Positions 8,602-15,970 of a stretch of DNA of 64,000 nt are shown piece after piece. The notes below the pieces were generated by a model. That model worked only from the letters and a program-made list of their open reading frames with translations. It ran no database searches and was not told the DNA's origin. The position numbers were made by a program, and so were the translations under genes. Every line of letters starts with the position of its first letter. The first letter of the stretch is position 1. The DNA comes from Tolumonas lignilytica (lineage in GTDB: Bacteria; Pseudomonadota; Gammaproteobacteria; Enterobacterales; Aeromonadaceae), in the NCBI RefSeq assembly GCF_000527035.1, contig NZ_AZUK01000001.1, forward strand, positions 372,001 to 436,000, given 5' to 3'.

Positions 8602-9285
8602 ATGAACGTACTGATTGTTTTAACCTCTCATGATCAACTGGGGAATACCAGTCACAAAACAGGTTTCTGGCTGGAAGAGTTTGCAGCTCCTTATTATGTA
8701 TTTAAAGATGCGGGCGCCACGATCACATTAGCCTCCCCCAAAGGCGGCCTGCCACCGCTTGATCCGAAAAGTGATGAACCGGATTTTCAGACCGAAGCGA
8801 CCAAACGTTTCAAAGCCGATCCTGAAAGTCAAGACTTGCTCGCGAACACCCACAAACTCAGTGATGTTCAAGCTGAAAACTACGATGCAGTGTTCTATCC
8901 AGGCGGACACGGCCCGCTATGGGATCTGGCTGAAGACCCAAGATCCATCGCTTTAATCGAAGGCATGCATCAGGCAGGTAAAGTGGTAGGTGCTGTTTGT
9001 CATGCCCCCGGAATCTTCCGTCATACCAAAGCAGAAAACGGAGAACCACTGGTCAAAGGCAAGAAAGTCACTGGCTTTACCAATACGGAAGAAGACGCCG
9101 TACAACTGACAAATGTAGTGCCATTCCTTGTTGAAGAGATGCTGATCGCCAATGGCGGTCAATACAACAAAGGGCCGGATTGGATGCCTTTTGCCCAGAT
9201 TGATGGTCACCTGATCACCGGTCAAAATCCAGCCTCGTCAGAACTGGTTGCGCATGAAATGCTAAAAATAATGCAGGCAAAATAA
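8602..9285 (+). CDS. DJ-1/PfpI family protein, Hsp31/glyoxalase III-like
   Basis: A 227-residue DJ-1/PfpI superfamily protein of the class-I-amidotransferase-like Hsp31 type, whose members convert methylglyoxal to lactate without a cofactor and/or act as redox-sensitive chaperones. The nucleophile elbow AVCHAP places Cys133 next to His134, FYPGGHGPLWDL precedes it, and the early acidic motif FWLEEFAAPYYVF supplies the catalytic Glu. AAGGA lies ten bases before the ATG. Divergence from a NemR-like repressor, with matching operators in between, fits a role in reactive carbonyl or electrophile defence. Glyoxalase versus deglycase or chaperone activity cannot be separated by sequence. Confidence 0.85.
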   Translation: MNVLIVLTSHDQLGNTSHKTGFWLEEFAAPYYVFKDAGATITLASPKGGLPPLDPKSDEPDFQTEATKRFKADPESQDLLANTHKLSDVQAENYDAVFYPGGHGPLWDLAEDPRSIALIEGMHQAGKVVGAVCHAPGIFRHTKAENGEPLVKGKKVTGFTNTEEDAVQLTNVVPFLVEEMLIANGGQYNKGPDWMPFAQIDGHLITGQNPASSELVAHEMLKIMQAK

Positions 9286-9307
9286 ACAGCTTACCATCAG
9301 CGACACT

Positions 9308-9357
9308 CAGCCTGACAGGCGTTGTTTTAAGATAGGTCTGTCAGGCTGCTGTTTATT
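9308..9357 (+). terminator. Terminator hairpin after the DJ-1-like gene
   Basis: CAGCCTGACA (9308-9317) pairs perfectly with TGTCAGGCTG (9339-9348) across a 21-nt loop and is followed by CTGTTTATTT. Confidence 0.65.
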
Positions 9358-9404
9358 TAAATAAATAAAAACTCCCTGCATGAGTACAGCATTGGCGTAT
9401 GATT

Positions 9405-9531
9405 TATACCCTTCGTACTTGAAGTTGCATCTGCGTTGACTGCGCTCTCTCACTCCAATCACATAGTCTATCTATGCTATGAGGATTCATTCTCGTGTCG
9501 CCTGGCTGCAACTCCAATTACTTTGGGTATA
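9405..9531. repeat. ERIC-like intergenic palindromic repeat
   Basis: A 127-bp imperfect palindrome bounded by TATACCC at 9405 and GGGTATA at 9531. The outer arms include CTTGAAGTTGCA and TGCAACTCCAATTAC. A core with GGATTCATTC and a CACATAG...CTATG inner dyad follows the known ERIC/IRU architecture (126-127 bp, terminal TATACCCTTC...GGGTATA, central stem). It ends 25 bp before the start codon of the AbrB-type gene and encodes nothing. Only one copy is seen in this window. Confidence 0.78.
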
Positions 9532-9556
9532 TGTGAATTTGCCAAGTGGAGTCATC

Positions 9557-10642
9557 ATGTCTGAACAAACAGACAAAACACACCGACTGAAACACGTCAT
9601 ACAGTGGTCTGCGTTAATTATTCTGTCGGCCATGATTGCGTTGACGCTGCAATGGCTTCAATTACCCGGCGCCTTATTACTTGGCCCGATGCTGGCCGGT
9701 ATTATCTGGAATTTACGCGGAGGCACGTTACAAGTGCCGCGTCCTTTTTTTGTTACCGCACAGGCGATTATCGGCTGTTTAGTAGCCCAATCCATCTCCT
9801 CCGGCATGCTCCCCACTTTCGCAAAACATTGGCCATTGTTCATGCTGATTGTGCTATCGACCATCGCCGCAAGCAGCTTCATGGGCTGGGTGATCAGTAA
9901 ATTAAAAGTGCTGCCCGGCACCACGGCAATTTGGGGTTCATCTCCAGGTGCGGCTGCAGCGATGGTGCTGATGGCTGAGGAATTTGGCGCCGATGCCCGT
10001 TTGGTTGCTTTTATGCAATATCTGCGTGTCATTGTCGTCGCCAGTGCGGCATCCATTATTGCGCGACTCTGGGTCGATACATCTGTCGTACCACCGCCCA
10101 TCATCTGGTTTCCCCCTTTACAGATACATACCGCAGAAACTGTGGAATTGGCTCTCGGCGGAATTTTTCTGGCCCGTATTGCCCGCATCCCTTCCGGTGC
10201 CATGCTGGTGCCAATGCTGCTGGGAATGGCCCTGCAAAGCGTTCATCTGCTCACGATTGATTTACCGGAATGGTTACTCAGCATGGCTTATGCGTTAATG
10301 GGGTGGCGCATTGGTCTTGGCTTTACGCGTTCTGTTTTACAACATGCCTTCCGGGCCTTGCCCCAGATCATTCTTTCTATTGTGCTGTTGGTCGGCTTTT
10401 GTGGTGGATTAGCCTGGTTATTAGTCCGGCAATTTCATCTTGATCCCCTGACGGCCTATCTCGCCACCAGCCCAGGTGGTATGGACTCCATCGCCGTCAT
10501 TGCTGCTTCCAGCCATCATGTGGATCTTGAATTTGTCATGGCACTGCAGACTGTTCGTCTGTTTCTGGTGATCTTCCTTGGGCCCGCTCTGGCTCGCATC
10601 ATCGCACGTAAAACGATCGGCAAATCCTCTGCGGTTAATTAG
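9557..10642 (+). CDS. AbrB-family membrane protein
   Basis: A 361-residue polytopic membrane protein of the AbrB family (Pfam AbrB; often mislabelled ammonia monooxygenase). It has an internal duplication: two halves each carry a conserved Gly/Pro-rich re-entrant pattern (LPGALLLGPMLAGIIWNL and, in half two, IPSGAMLVPMLLGMALQS; also LPGTTAIWGSSPGAAAAMVLMAEEFGAD and LDPLTAYLATSPGGMDSIAVIA). About ten hydrophobic segments are visible. The start at 9557 has TGGAG five bases upstream; upstream in-frame sequence is only translated ERIC-like repeat. Function in this family is poorly established, with transport or regulatory roles proposed. It stands alone. Confidence 0.83.
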   Translation: MSEQTDKTHRLKHVIQWSALIILSAMIALTLQWLQLPGALLLGPMLAGIIWNLRGGTLQVPRPFFVTAQAIIGCLVAQSISSGMLPTFAKHWPLFMLIVLSTIAASSFMGWVISKLKVLPGTTAIWGSSPGAAAAMVLMAEEFGADARLVAFMQYLRVIVVASAASIIARLWVDTSVVPPPIIWFPPLQIHTAETVELALGGIFLARIARIPSGAMLVPMLLGMALQSVHLLTIDLPEWLLSMAYALMGWRIGLGFTRSVLQHAFRALPQIILSIVLLVGFCGGLAWLLVRQFHLDPLTAYLATSPGGMDSIAVIAASSHHVDLEFVMALQTVRLFLVIFLGPALARIIARKTIGKSSAVN

Positions 10643-10712
10643 TCGCTGAGGCTGGAGATAGCAGAGCGGTTATGGTAACTTCGCCGGCCGCGATAAACGA
10701 GGACGATCTGCT

Positions 10713-12002
10713 ATGTACGCTGGCCTGGACTTTGGAACATCAAACTCAGCATTAGGTATCTGGGAAGACAACCAGCCTAAACTGCTAACACTGGATAACG
10801 GCAGCCGTTTTATCTCCTCGACGGTTTATATCGGTAAATCGCAACAGTTCATGCAGCTGCGGCCACATGATCAGACACTGGCCCATGCCATCAGTGGTGA
10901 CGGTGAAAAAATCTTCGGTAATAGTGCGATAGAAAAATTTCTGGAATCCCCAGAGGATGGTTTTTTCGTCAAATCACCGAAATCGTTTTTAGGCGCCCGG
11001 CTAAAACCCCAGCAACTGCTGACCTATGAAAAAATTGTTCATCTGATGATGAGTAATATCAAACGACTGGGGGAAACTCAGACTGTCAGCCCGATTGATT
11101 CGGTTGTTATCGGAAAACCAGTTAAATTTCATGGCACTCAGGGTGAAGTTGGTAACCAGCAAGCCATTCAGGTTCTGACTTCGGCAGCCACCGATGCCGG
11201 ATTCAAACACATTGAATTTCAATTTGAACCGATTGCCGCGGCATTGGATTACGAGCGTTCGCTGAATGAAAACCTGACCGCACTGATCGTCGACATTGGA
11301 GGTGGTACGACTGACTGCTCCATGATCAAAGTTGGCCCAGCCTATCGTGAGTTGACCGACCGCAATGAATCGATCTTAGGTTATTCCGGCGATCGGATCG
11401 GTGGTTTAGACCTAGATATTAAACTCTCCTTCCGTCAGCTTGCCCCCCTGTTTGGCAAAGATGAATTGTTAAAAACAGGCTTACCAACACCAGCCAACAT
11501 GTTCTGGAATGCGGTTTGTATCAATAATGTCGATGCACAAACAACCTTCTATTCTGCCGTAAATGGCCGTGAAATTCACAAGCTGTTACGCGATGCTCGC
11601 CCCGATACAGTGCTCGATCGTTTGCTGCATATTTATGAAAGCATGCTCAGTTACCACATCAGCCAGAGTGCAGAAGGGGCAAAAATTGCCTTATCATCCA
11701 CCGAAGTGACTTCCGTTGATATGGCTTATCTCGAAGCAGGTTTACGCACTGACATTAACCGCGAGCAACTACAGACTGCGATCAGTAATGAATTGCATAA
11801 ATTCATCAGTTTGATGAAGGAAGTTGAGCAGCAAGCCCAGGTTGCACCCGATGTTATCTACGTAACTGGCGGTACTGCGCGTTCACCCATCGTTGATGCC
11901 TATATTCGTGCGGCATATCCCGAGGCACGCATTATTTTCGGGGATCTGTTTGGTAGTGTGGCCTCAGGGTTAACGACTTGGGCACACCGCATCTTCAGTT
12001 AA
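10713..12002 (+). CDS. yegD: Hsp70-family protein YegD
   Basis: A 429-residue actin/Hsp70-fold ATPase of the YegD type: a nucleotide-binding domain without the DnaK substrate-binding and lid domains. The phosphate-1 loop is GLDFGTSNSALGIW (residues 4-17), phosphate-2 is LIVDIGGGTTDCSMIKV, and the adenosine motif is VIYVTGGTARSPIVDAYI near the C-terminus. FEPIAAALDYE is the connector. E. coli YegD is about 450 residues, so this copy is nearly full length. Its cellular role is not well established (a putative chaperone). The final codon lies in a 19-bp tandem duplication. Confidence 0.87.
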   Translation: MYAGLDFGTSNSALGIWEDNQPKLLTLDNGSRFISSTVYIGKSQQFMQLRPHDQTLAHAISGDGEKIFGNSAIEKFLESPEDGFFVKSPKSFLGARLKPQQLLTYEKIVHLMMSNIKRLGETQTVSPIDSVVIGKPVKFHGTQGEVGNQQAIQVLTSAATDAGFKHIEFQFEPIAAALDYERSLNENLTALIVDIGGGTTDCSMIKVGPAYRELTDRNESILGYSGDRIGGLDLDIKLSFRQLAPLFGKDELLKTGLPTPANMFWNAVCINNVDAQTTFYSAVNGREIHKLLRDARPDTVLDRLLHIYESMLSYHISQSAEGAKIALSSTEVTSVDMAYLEAGLRTDINREQLQTAISNELHKFISLMKEVEQQAQVAPDVIYVTGGTARSPIVDAYIRAAYPEARIIFGDLFGSVASGLTTWAHRIFS

Positions 12003-12023
12003 CAACCGCATCTTCAGTTAACA
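11986..12023. repeat. 19-bp perfect tandem duplication at the yegD stop
   Basis: ACCGCATCTTCAGTTAACA occurs twice back to back (11986-12004 and 12005-12023). The yegD stop TAA lies in the first copy, so the second copy is wholly downstream and leaves the protein unchanged. Confidence 0.9.
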
Positions 12024-12029
12024 TATGCG

Positions 12030-12059
12030 GATGATATCGGTCGTAGCGCCGATATCATC
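12030..12059. terminator. Hairpin between convergent yegD and the 107-residue gene
   Basis: GATGATATCGG (12030-12040) pairs perfectly with CCGATATCATC (12049-12059) across an 8-nt loop. It covers the stop codon of the minus-strand gene. No T-run follows on either strand, so it is a weak or Rho-assisted terminator candidate. Confidence 0.45.
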
Positions 12060-12378
12060 GGATAACCGCAATTCCCACCACAATCACTAAACACAACAGC
12101 CCGAACGCGAGCGCTCCGATTTTTTTCTGTTCTTCCGGCGTAAACGTCTGTGCCTGTTTCTGTTCTTTCACCCAGTTCAATAATTCATTATTTTGAATGC
12201 GTACTTGTTTTTTTATGACCAGATAATAGCCAGAATCTAACGGCGGTTTTTTGATGATGTGATAACGGATCGATTTGATAAACCGGATCGCCTCTTTTTT
12301 ACTGTTGGTTTCGAAAACCTGATACGCCCCGGTGATCACATGCCGATAAATTACATATTTGCTGTTTGATTGCTGCAT
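12055..12378 (-). CDS. Small tail-anchored membrane protein of unknown function
   Basis: A 107-residue protein I do not recognise. Residues 1-55 are polar and basic with a KYVIYRHVITGAYQVFETNSKKEAIRFIK segment that could be a small alpha/beta domain. Residues 60-85 are charged (EQKQAQTFTPEEQKK). Residues about 88-106 form one strongly hydrophobic helix (GALAFGLLCLVIVVGIAVI) ending in Arg at the C-terminus. This predicts a single C-terminal membrane anchor with the body in the cytoplasm. It begins 11 bp after the stop of the SDR gene upstream and is likely co-transcribed with it. Confidence 0.7.
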   Translation of the reverse strand: MQQSNSKYVIYRHVITGAYQVFETNSKKEAIRFIKSIRYHIIKKPPLDSGYYLVIKKQVRIQNNELLNWVKEQKQAQTFTPEEQKKIGALAFGLLCLVIVVGIAVIR

Positions 12379-12389
12379 GGCTCACTAAC

Positions 12390-13100
12390 TCAGCTAAATA
12401 CGGCAATCCGCGTGCCGCTCGTTGCATCAGAATGTAATATTTTTACTACACCAATCGCAACCTGGTCTGGCGTTCTTAACTCACCCGATTCCTTCCGATG
12501 AATGAAATAATCCACTGCGGGGAAATCATCTTTATGCGAGCTGCGGATCAACGACTGCATGTCGGTATCCATCACGCCGGGGTCAATATTCAGCATCACA
12601 AACGGCGATGTCTCACTCTCCTGCTCTACGGCCACTGTACGCACATAACTTTCCAACCCCGCTTTGGCAGAACAATACAGTGACCAGCCGGAATAGGCCT
12701 TTAAAGCCGCCCCAGATGAAATACTGGCTAATACTTTCCGACATGGCTGTGACTGGAAATGTTTTATCACTTCACTCATGAACAAAATAGCGCTGGTGAA
12801 ATTGATATTAATATTGGCCAAAACCGCCATCGAATTTTTCTTCGATGTTGGCCCAATCGGGCTCAATGAAGCAGCATTACTGACCACGACAATTTCATCC
12901 CATTGTTTTGCTGCCAACGTTTCCAAATTTGCCGACAATGCCGGCAACATAAGATCAGGCGCGGAGAAATCCAGTTTGACGGAGTATGCATGCGGCGCAC
13001 TCCGTGAAAACTCCACTACCTGATAACCATCCACAATAAGCTTTTCGGCTATCGCATGACCTAGCCCCTTAGACCCGCCACTGATGATGGCTAATTTCAT
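12390..13100 (-). CDS. Short-chain dehydrogenase/reductase
   Basis: A classical SDR oxidoreductase, 236 residues. The dinucleotide-binding motif is GGSKGLGHAIAEKL (about 8-21), the NNAG-equivalent is SNAAS, and the catalytic residues are Ser in SISSGAALKAYSGW and the YCSAK Tyr/Lys pair. The overall pattern (short, with a C-terminal ATSGTRIAVF) is like the sepiapterin reductase/benzil reductase branch, which use NADPH. The substrate is not deducible. It is first in a likely two-gene operon with the tail-anchored protein downstream. Confidence 0.82.
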   Translation of the reverse strand: MKLAIISGGSKGLGHAIAEKLIVDGYQVVEFSRSAPHAYSVKLDFSAPDLMLPALSANLETLAAKQWDEIVVVSNAASLSPIGPTSKKNSMAVLANININFTSAILFMSEVIKHFQSQPCRKVLASISSGAALKAYSGWSLYCSAKAGLESYVRTVAVEQESETSPFVMLNIDPGVMDTDMQSLIRSSHKDDFPAVDYFIHRKESGELRTPDQVAIGVVKILHSDATSGTRIAVFS

Positions 13101-13333
13101 GGTTATTCCTTATGACCTGGGTAATTAATCGCTACCTGACTGGGTAAATTGTATATCACGATATAAAACCAGCCGTAAGAGGTTAGCGGGTAATAAAGAG
13201 AAGATAACTTGCTTAGGGGCTGTGGATCTCTGTTGATGTGATTTCATGCAAAATTGAAGAGAACTCCTTGTTTCGACAAACTTATTCCATTACGTTCAAT
13301 CTGATTTTTACCTACTAAAACCGGAAAACACCA

Positions 13334-13384
13334 ATGACCATCAGACTTATGACTCAACAAGACTTTCCTCAGTGCTGGCTGTAG
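13334..13384 (+). pseudogene. Possible N-terminal remnant of a GNAT acetyltransferase
   Basis: An ATG opens a 16-codon frame reading MTIRLMTQQDFPQCWL before a TAG. This looks like the first strand and turn of GNAT N-acetyltransferases (MTIR.MT..DF...W). No continuation of the fold is visible in any frame downstream. It may be a decayed gene fragment or a chance resemblance. Confidence 0.25.
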
Positions 13385-13424
13385 ACACGCTGCAATAACA
13401 GAGTCTGATGCCATTCGCACATTA

Positions 13425-13447
13425 AATATGCATTGGAAATATCTATT
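13425..13447. promoter_or_regulatory. NsrR-like operator upstream of nsrR
   Basis: A 23-bp imperfect palindrome, left half AATATGCATTG and right half AAATATCTATT. It resembles the gammaproteobacterial NsrR site (half-site close to AAGATGCATTT and its complement). It lies 73 bp before the nsrR start and suggests autoregulation. Confidence 0.5.
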
Positions 13448-13519
13448 TTTAACTGATACAGCGCTCCAGTGAACGGGGTTGTGATATATTTTCAGGGTAA
13501 ATTCTGATGAGCTAATGAA

Positions 13520-13984
13520 ATGAAATTAACCACGTATACAGATTATGGTTTACGCACCCTGATGTTTATGGCCTGCCTGCCACCCGGTGCACGGAGTAGC
13601 GTGGTTGAAATCAGCAACTACTATGACATCTCGCGTAACCATATGGTGAAGGTCGTGGTGCAGTTGGTCAGTCTAGGTTATCTCCATTCGATACGAGGGA
13701 AAAACGGCGGTATTACGCTGGCACGATTACCGCGTGATATTCGCATCGGTCAGGTGATCCGGGATTTAGAAAATAATCTAGATGGCGTGGATTGCGGCTC
13801 ACCCGGCTGCAAATTAGTGCCTGTTTGTCGTCTGACGCGAGCCTTAAAAGTGGGAATGGAAGCTTTTCTGACGGCGATGGATGATTTTACGTTGTCCGAT
13901 CTGGTGAACAACGCCGATCAGATCATTGCGATATTGCAGATCGACGTTGATGCCATTCCCGTTCCCACGCAAAAAACGGCTTGA
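13520..13984 (+). CDS. nsrR: Nitric oxide-sensing repressor NsrR (Rrf2 family)
   Basis: A 154-residue Rrf2-family regulator that carries an NO-sensitive [4Fe-4S] cluster and represses NO-detoxification genes. The winged helix is visible (SVVEISNYYDISRNHMVKVVVQL, then RGKNGGITLAR). Cluster ligands Cys92, Cys97 and Cys103 sit in DCGSPGCKLVPVC, matching Cys91/96/102 of E. coli NsrR, and Asp8 in YTDYGLRTL corresponds to its fourth ligand. An NsrR-like box upstream suggests autorepression. It is convergent with fpr, only four bases apart, with norW-norV beyond, which supports the NO role. Confidence 0.92.
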   Translation: MKLTTYTDYGLRTLMFMACLPPGARSSVVEISNYYDISRNHMVKVVVQLVSLGYLHSIRGKNGGITLARLPRDIRIGQVIRDLENNLDGVDCGSPGCKLVPVCRLTRALKVGMEAFLTAMDDFTLSDLVNNADQIIAILQIDVDAIPVPTQKTA

Positions 13985-13988
13985 TGGC

Positions 13989-14732
13989 TTACCAGTAATT
14001 TTCCATGGTGATGTGCCCCGGTTCCCGCCGGAGATTCTTTTTCAGCCCTTTTTGCTCTAAGGCATGAAAGGTATCTTTTACCATCGCCGGATTACCGCAC
14101 AACATGGTTTGCGTACACGTTGGTGAAATCACCAAACCCGCCGATGCTTCCAGCAAGCCATTATCCAGTAACGCCGGAATGCGCCCTTGCAGAATATCCA
14201 GGCACTCTTCCCGGCTCACAATCGGAATATAGCGAAAGCGTGGTGACCATTGTGTCTTAAACGATTGTATTAGAGATTGATAGGTCAGATCTTCCCGCTC
14301 ACGAACACCATGCACCAACACGACATTCTGAAAACGCTGAAACACCTGTTGTTCAGAAAGAATGGCCAGAAATGGCCCGATCGCTGTGCCAGTTGCCATC
14401 ATCCAGAGATCACGCCCTTCTGGCACTTCGGCTAACGTCATAAACCCGCTGGCTTCATGCGAAATTTGTAATTCGTCGCCCGGTTGTAAATTAAAGAGAT
14501 GTGGTGATAGCCGGCCTTCCGGAATTTTGATCAGATAAAACTCGTGATATTCCGCTTGCGGTGGGTTTACAAACGAATAGGCGCGGCCTACCCGTTCGCC
14601 ATCAATGATCAGTGACAACTTACCAAATTGCCCCGCGACATACGGGGCTAAATCGGCTTTTACCTTGATCGAACAGAGCCGGTCATTCCAGCGAATGACC
14701 TCATGTACTCTTCCGTTTACCCAGTTAGTCAT
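13989..14732 (-). CDS. fpr: Ferredoxin/flavodoxin-NADP+ reductase
   Basis: An FAD-containing ferredoxin(flavodoxin):NADP+ reductase, 247 residues (E. coli Fpr is 248), passing electrons between NADPH and ferredoxin or flavodoxin. FAD-binding motif GRAYSFVNPP, NADP-binding MATGTAIGPFLAIL, and MLCGNPAMV near the end. The C-terminus RREPGHITMENYW ends in the Trp typical of the bacterial subclass. It starts 80 bp after norW on the same strand, so it may be co-transcribed with norVW as an electron source in NO stress, or have its own promoter in that gap. Confidence 0.92.
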   Translation of the reverse strand: MTNWVNGRVHEVIRWNDRLCSIKVKADLAPYVAGQFGKLSLIIDGERVGRAYSFVNPPQAEYHEFYLIKIPEGRLSPHLFNLQPGDELQISHEASGFMTLAEVPEGRDLWMMATGTAIGPFLAILSEQQVFQRFQNVVLVHGVREREDLTYQSLIQSFKTQWSPRFRYIPIVSREECLDILQGRIPALLDNGLLEASAGLVISPTCTQTMLCGNPAMVKDTFHALEQKGLKKNLRREPGHITMENYW

Positions 14733-14812
14733 ATACGCCCCTTACCCTAACGGAAATAAAAAGCATCAGAACTAAAATGCAACTGAATCGAGAACATACC
14801 TCATAGCTTAGG

Positions 14813-15958
14813 CTAATTTTCAGACAACTGCTTTATCAACGCCATACTACGCGTGATATGTTGCCCGCTGGTGACAAAACCAACTAAGGCATCTTGTCGG
14901 AATGCCTGCCCAGTCAGACCGCTGTCGTCTTCATCTAACTGCCAAATCAAATCATCGCTGCGTACTTCACCAGCCAGCTGTACCGGATAACTGCTGGTTT
15001 TCACATTGACCGGCATCACCGGCCACTGCACCTGCGTCTGTTCGCCAGCCAATGTTTTCGCTAACGCCTGCGCACTCACGGTGATCGGTTGTAAATAAGG
15101 TAATAACTGCCCGTCAATTTCGGCACAATCACCCAGCGCATAAATGTGCGCCGCGCTGGTTATCAGTTGCTTATCGACCACGATCCCCCGGTTTACATTC
15201 AGCCCGGCAGCTTGCGCCAACGCGATCCGCGGACGCAACCCGGCAGCACACACCACACTATCAATTACAATTGATGAACCATCACTAAATGTTGCCAGCA
15301 AACCATCACTTTGCTGATTTAATGATGCGAGGGTTGTATTGAAAGCAAACTCACAGCCAGCCTGAGCCAGCACGTTATGTAACCGCTCACTGACAAATTC
15401 GGGCGTTAACGAACACAACAGTCGGTCAGTCGGATCACACAAAGTTACCTGTTTTCCAGCCAGCAGAAAATCATTCGCCAGCTCACTGCCAATCAGACCA
15501 CTGCCGACGATCAATACCCGTTGGCTGTTCGCCAATTGATTCTGATATTGCTGATAATGCTGCAAACTGTTCAGCGTGATGATCTCATCTATCGCATCGC
15601 CACCGATGGGCGGAACCCATGCCTCAGCCCCCACAGCCAACACCAGATCGCGATAAGGTAATTCCCGCTCCGCCAGTTGAATCACTTGTCGTTCAGGGTC
15701 AATCGCTTTCACTTGTTGCCCGGTTATCAATAATGCCTTTAATTCCAACGCAACTTCTTTCGCCGATTTTCGGATCAGATCGGTTGCTGACTGACGTTTA
15801 CTGACTGCATGGCTCAATTGCGGTTTTGGGTAGTCCGCACCGTCATCGGCGCAGACAATAACCAGTGGCGTGGCGGGCGCTTGACGGCGAAATTGTCGCG
15901 CCAGTTGCAGACCGGCATAACCACTGCCGACGATCACGACCGGATGATGTGCTGCCAT
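14813..15958 (-). CDS. norW: Nitric oxide reductase FlRd-NAD+ reductase NorW
   Basis: A 381-residue FAD/NAD rubredoxin reductase that transfers electrons from NADH to the rubredoxin domain of NorV. FAD-binding Gly motif VIVGSGYAGLQLARQFR at the N-terminus, the second Rossmann motif VLIVGSGLIGSELANDF around residue 150, and the late FAD motif IYALGDCAEIDGQLLPYL. Its start lies 12 bases after the norV stop with GGAGG ahead, so it is translated from the norVW transcript. The combination of partner and similarity makes the assignment firm. Confidence 0.92.
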   Translation of the reverse strand: MAAHHPVVIVGSGYAGLQLARQFRRQAPATPLVIVCADDGADYPKPQLSHAVSKRQSATDLIRKSAKEVALELKALLITGQQVKAIDPERQVIQLAERELPYRDLVLAVGAEAWVPPIGGDAIDEIITLNSLQHYQQYQNQLANSQRVLIVGSGLIGSELANDFLLAGKQVTLCDPTDRLLCSLTPEFVSERLHNVLAQAGCEFAFNTTLASLNQQSDGLLATFSDGSSIVIDSVVCAAGLRPRIALAQAAGLNVNRGIVVDKQLITSAAHIYALGDCAEIDGQLLPYLQPITVSAQALAKTLAGEQTQVQWPVMPVNVKTSSYPVQLAGEVRSDDLIWQLDEDDSGLTGQAFRQDALVGFVTSGQHITRSMALIKQLSEN

Positions 15959-15970
15959 GATGGCCTCCTT

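Larger units (their letters stand above)
13101..13519. other. Intergenic region between the SDR gene and nsrR
   Basis: About 420 bp without a full gene. It holds the divergent promoters of the SDR gene and nsrR, a short possible acetyltransferase remnant (13334-13384) and an NsrR-like box (13425-13447). A TATATT at about 13483 is a candidate -10 for nsrR. The remainder shows no repeat or RNA structure I can support. Confidence 0.5.

Noticed and set aside
9479-9556. 26-codon N-terminal extension of the AbrB-type protein
   Set aside because: It is translated ERIC-like repeat, and a good ribosome-binding site marks the start at 9557.
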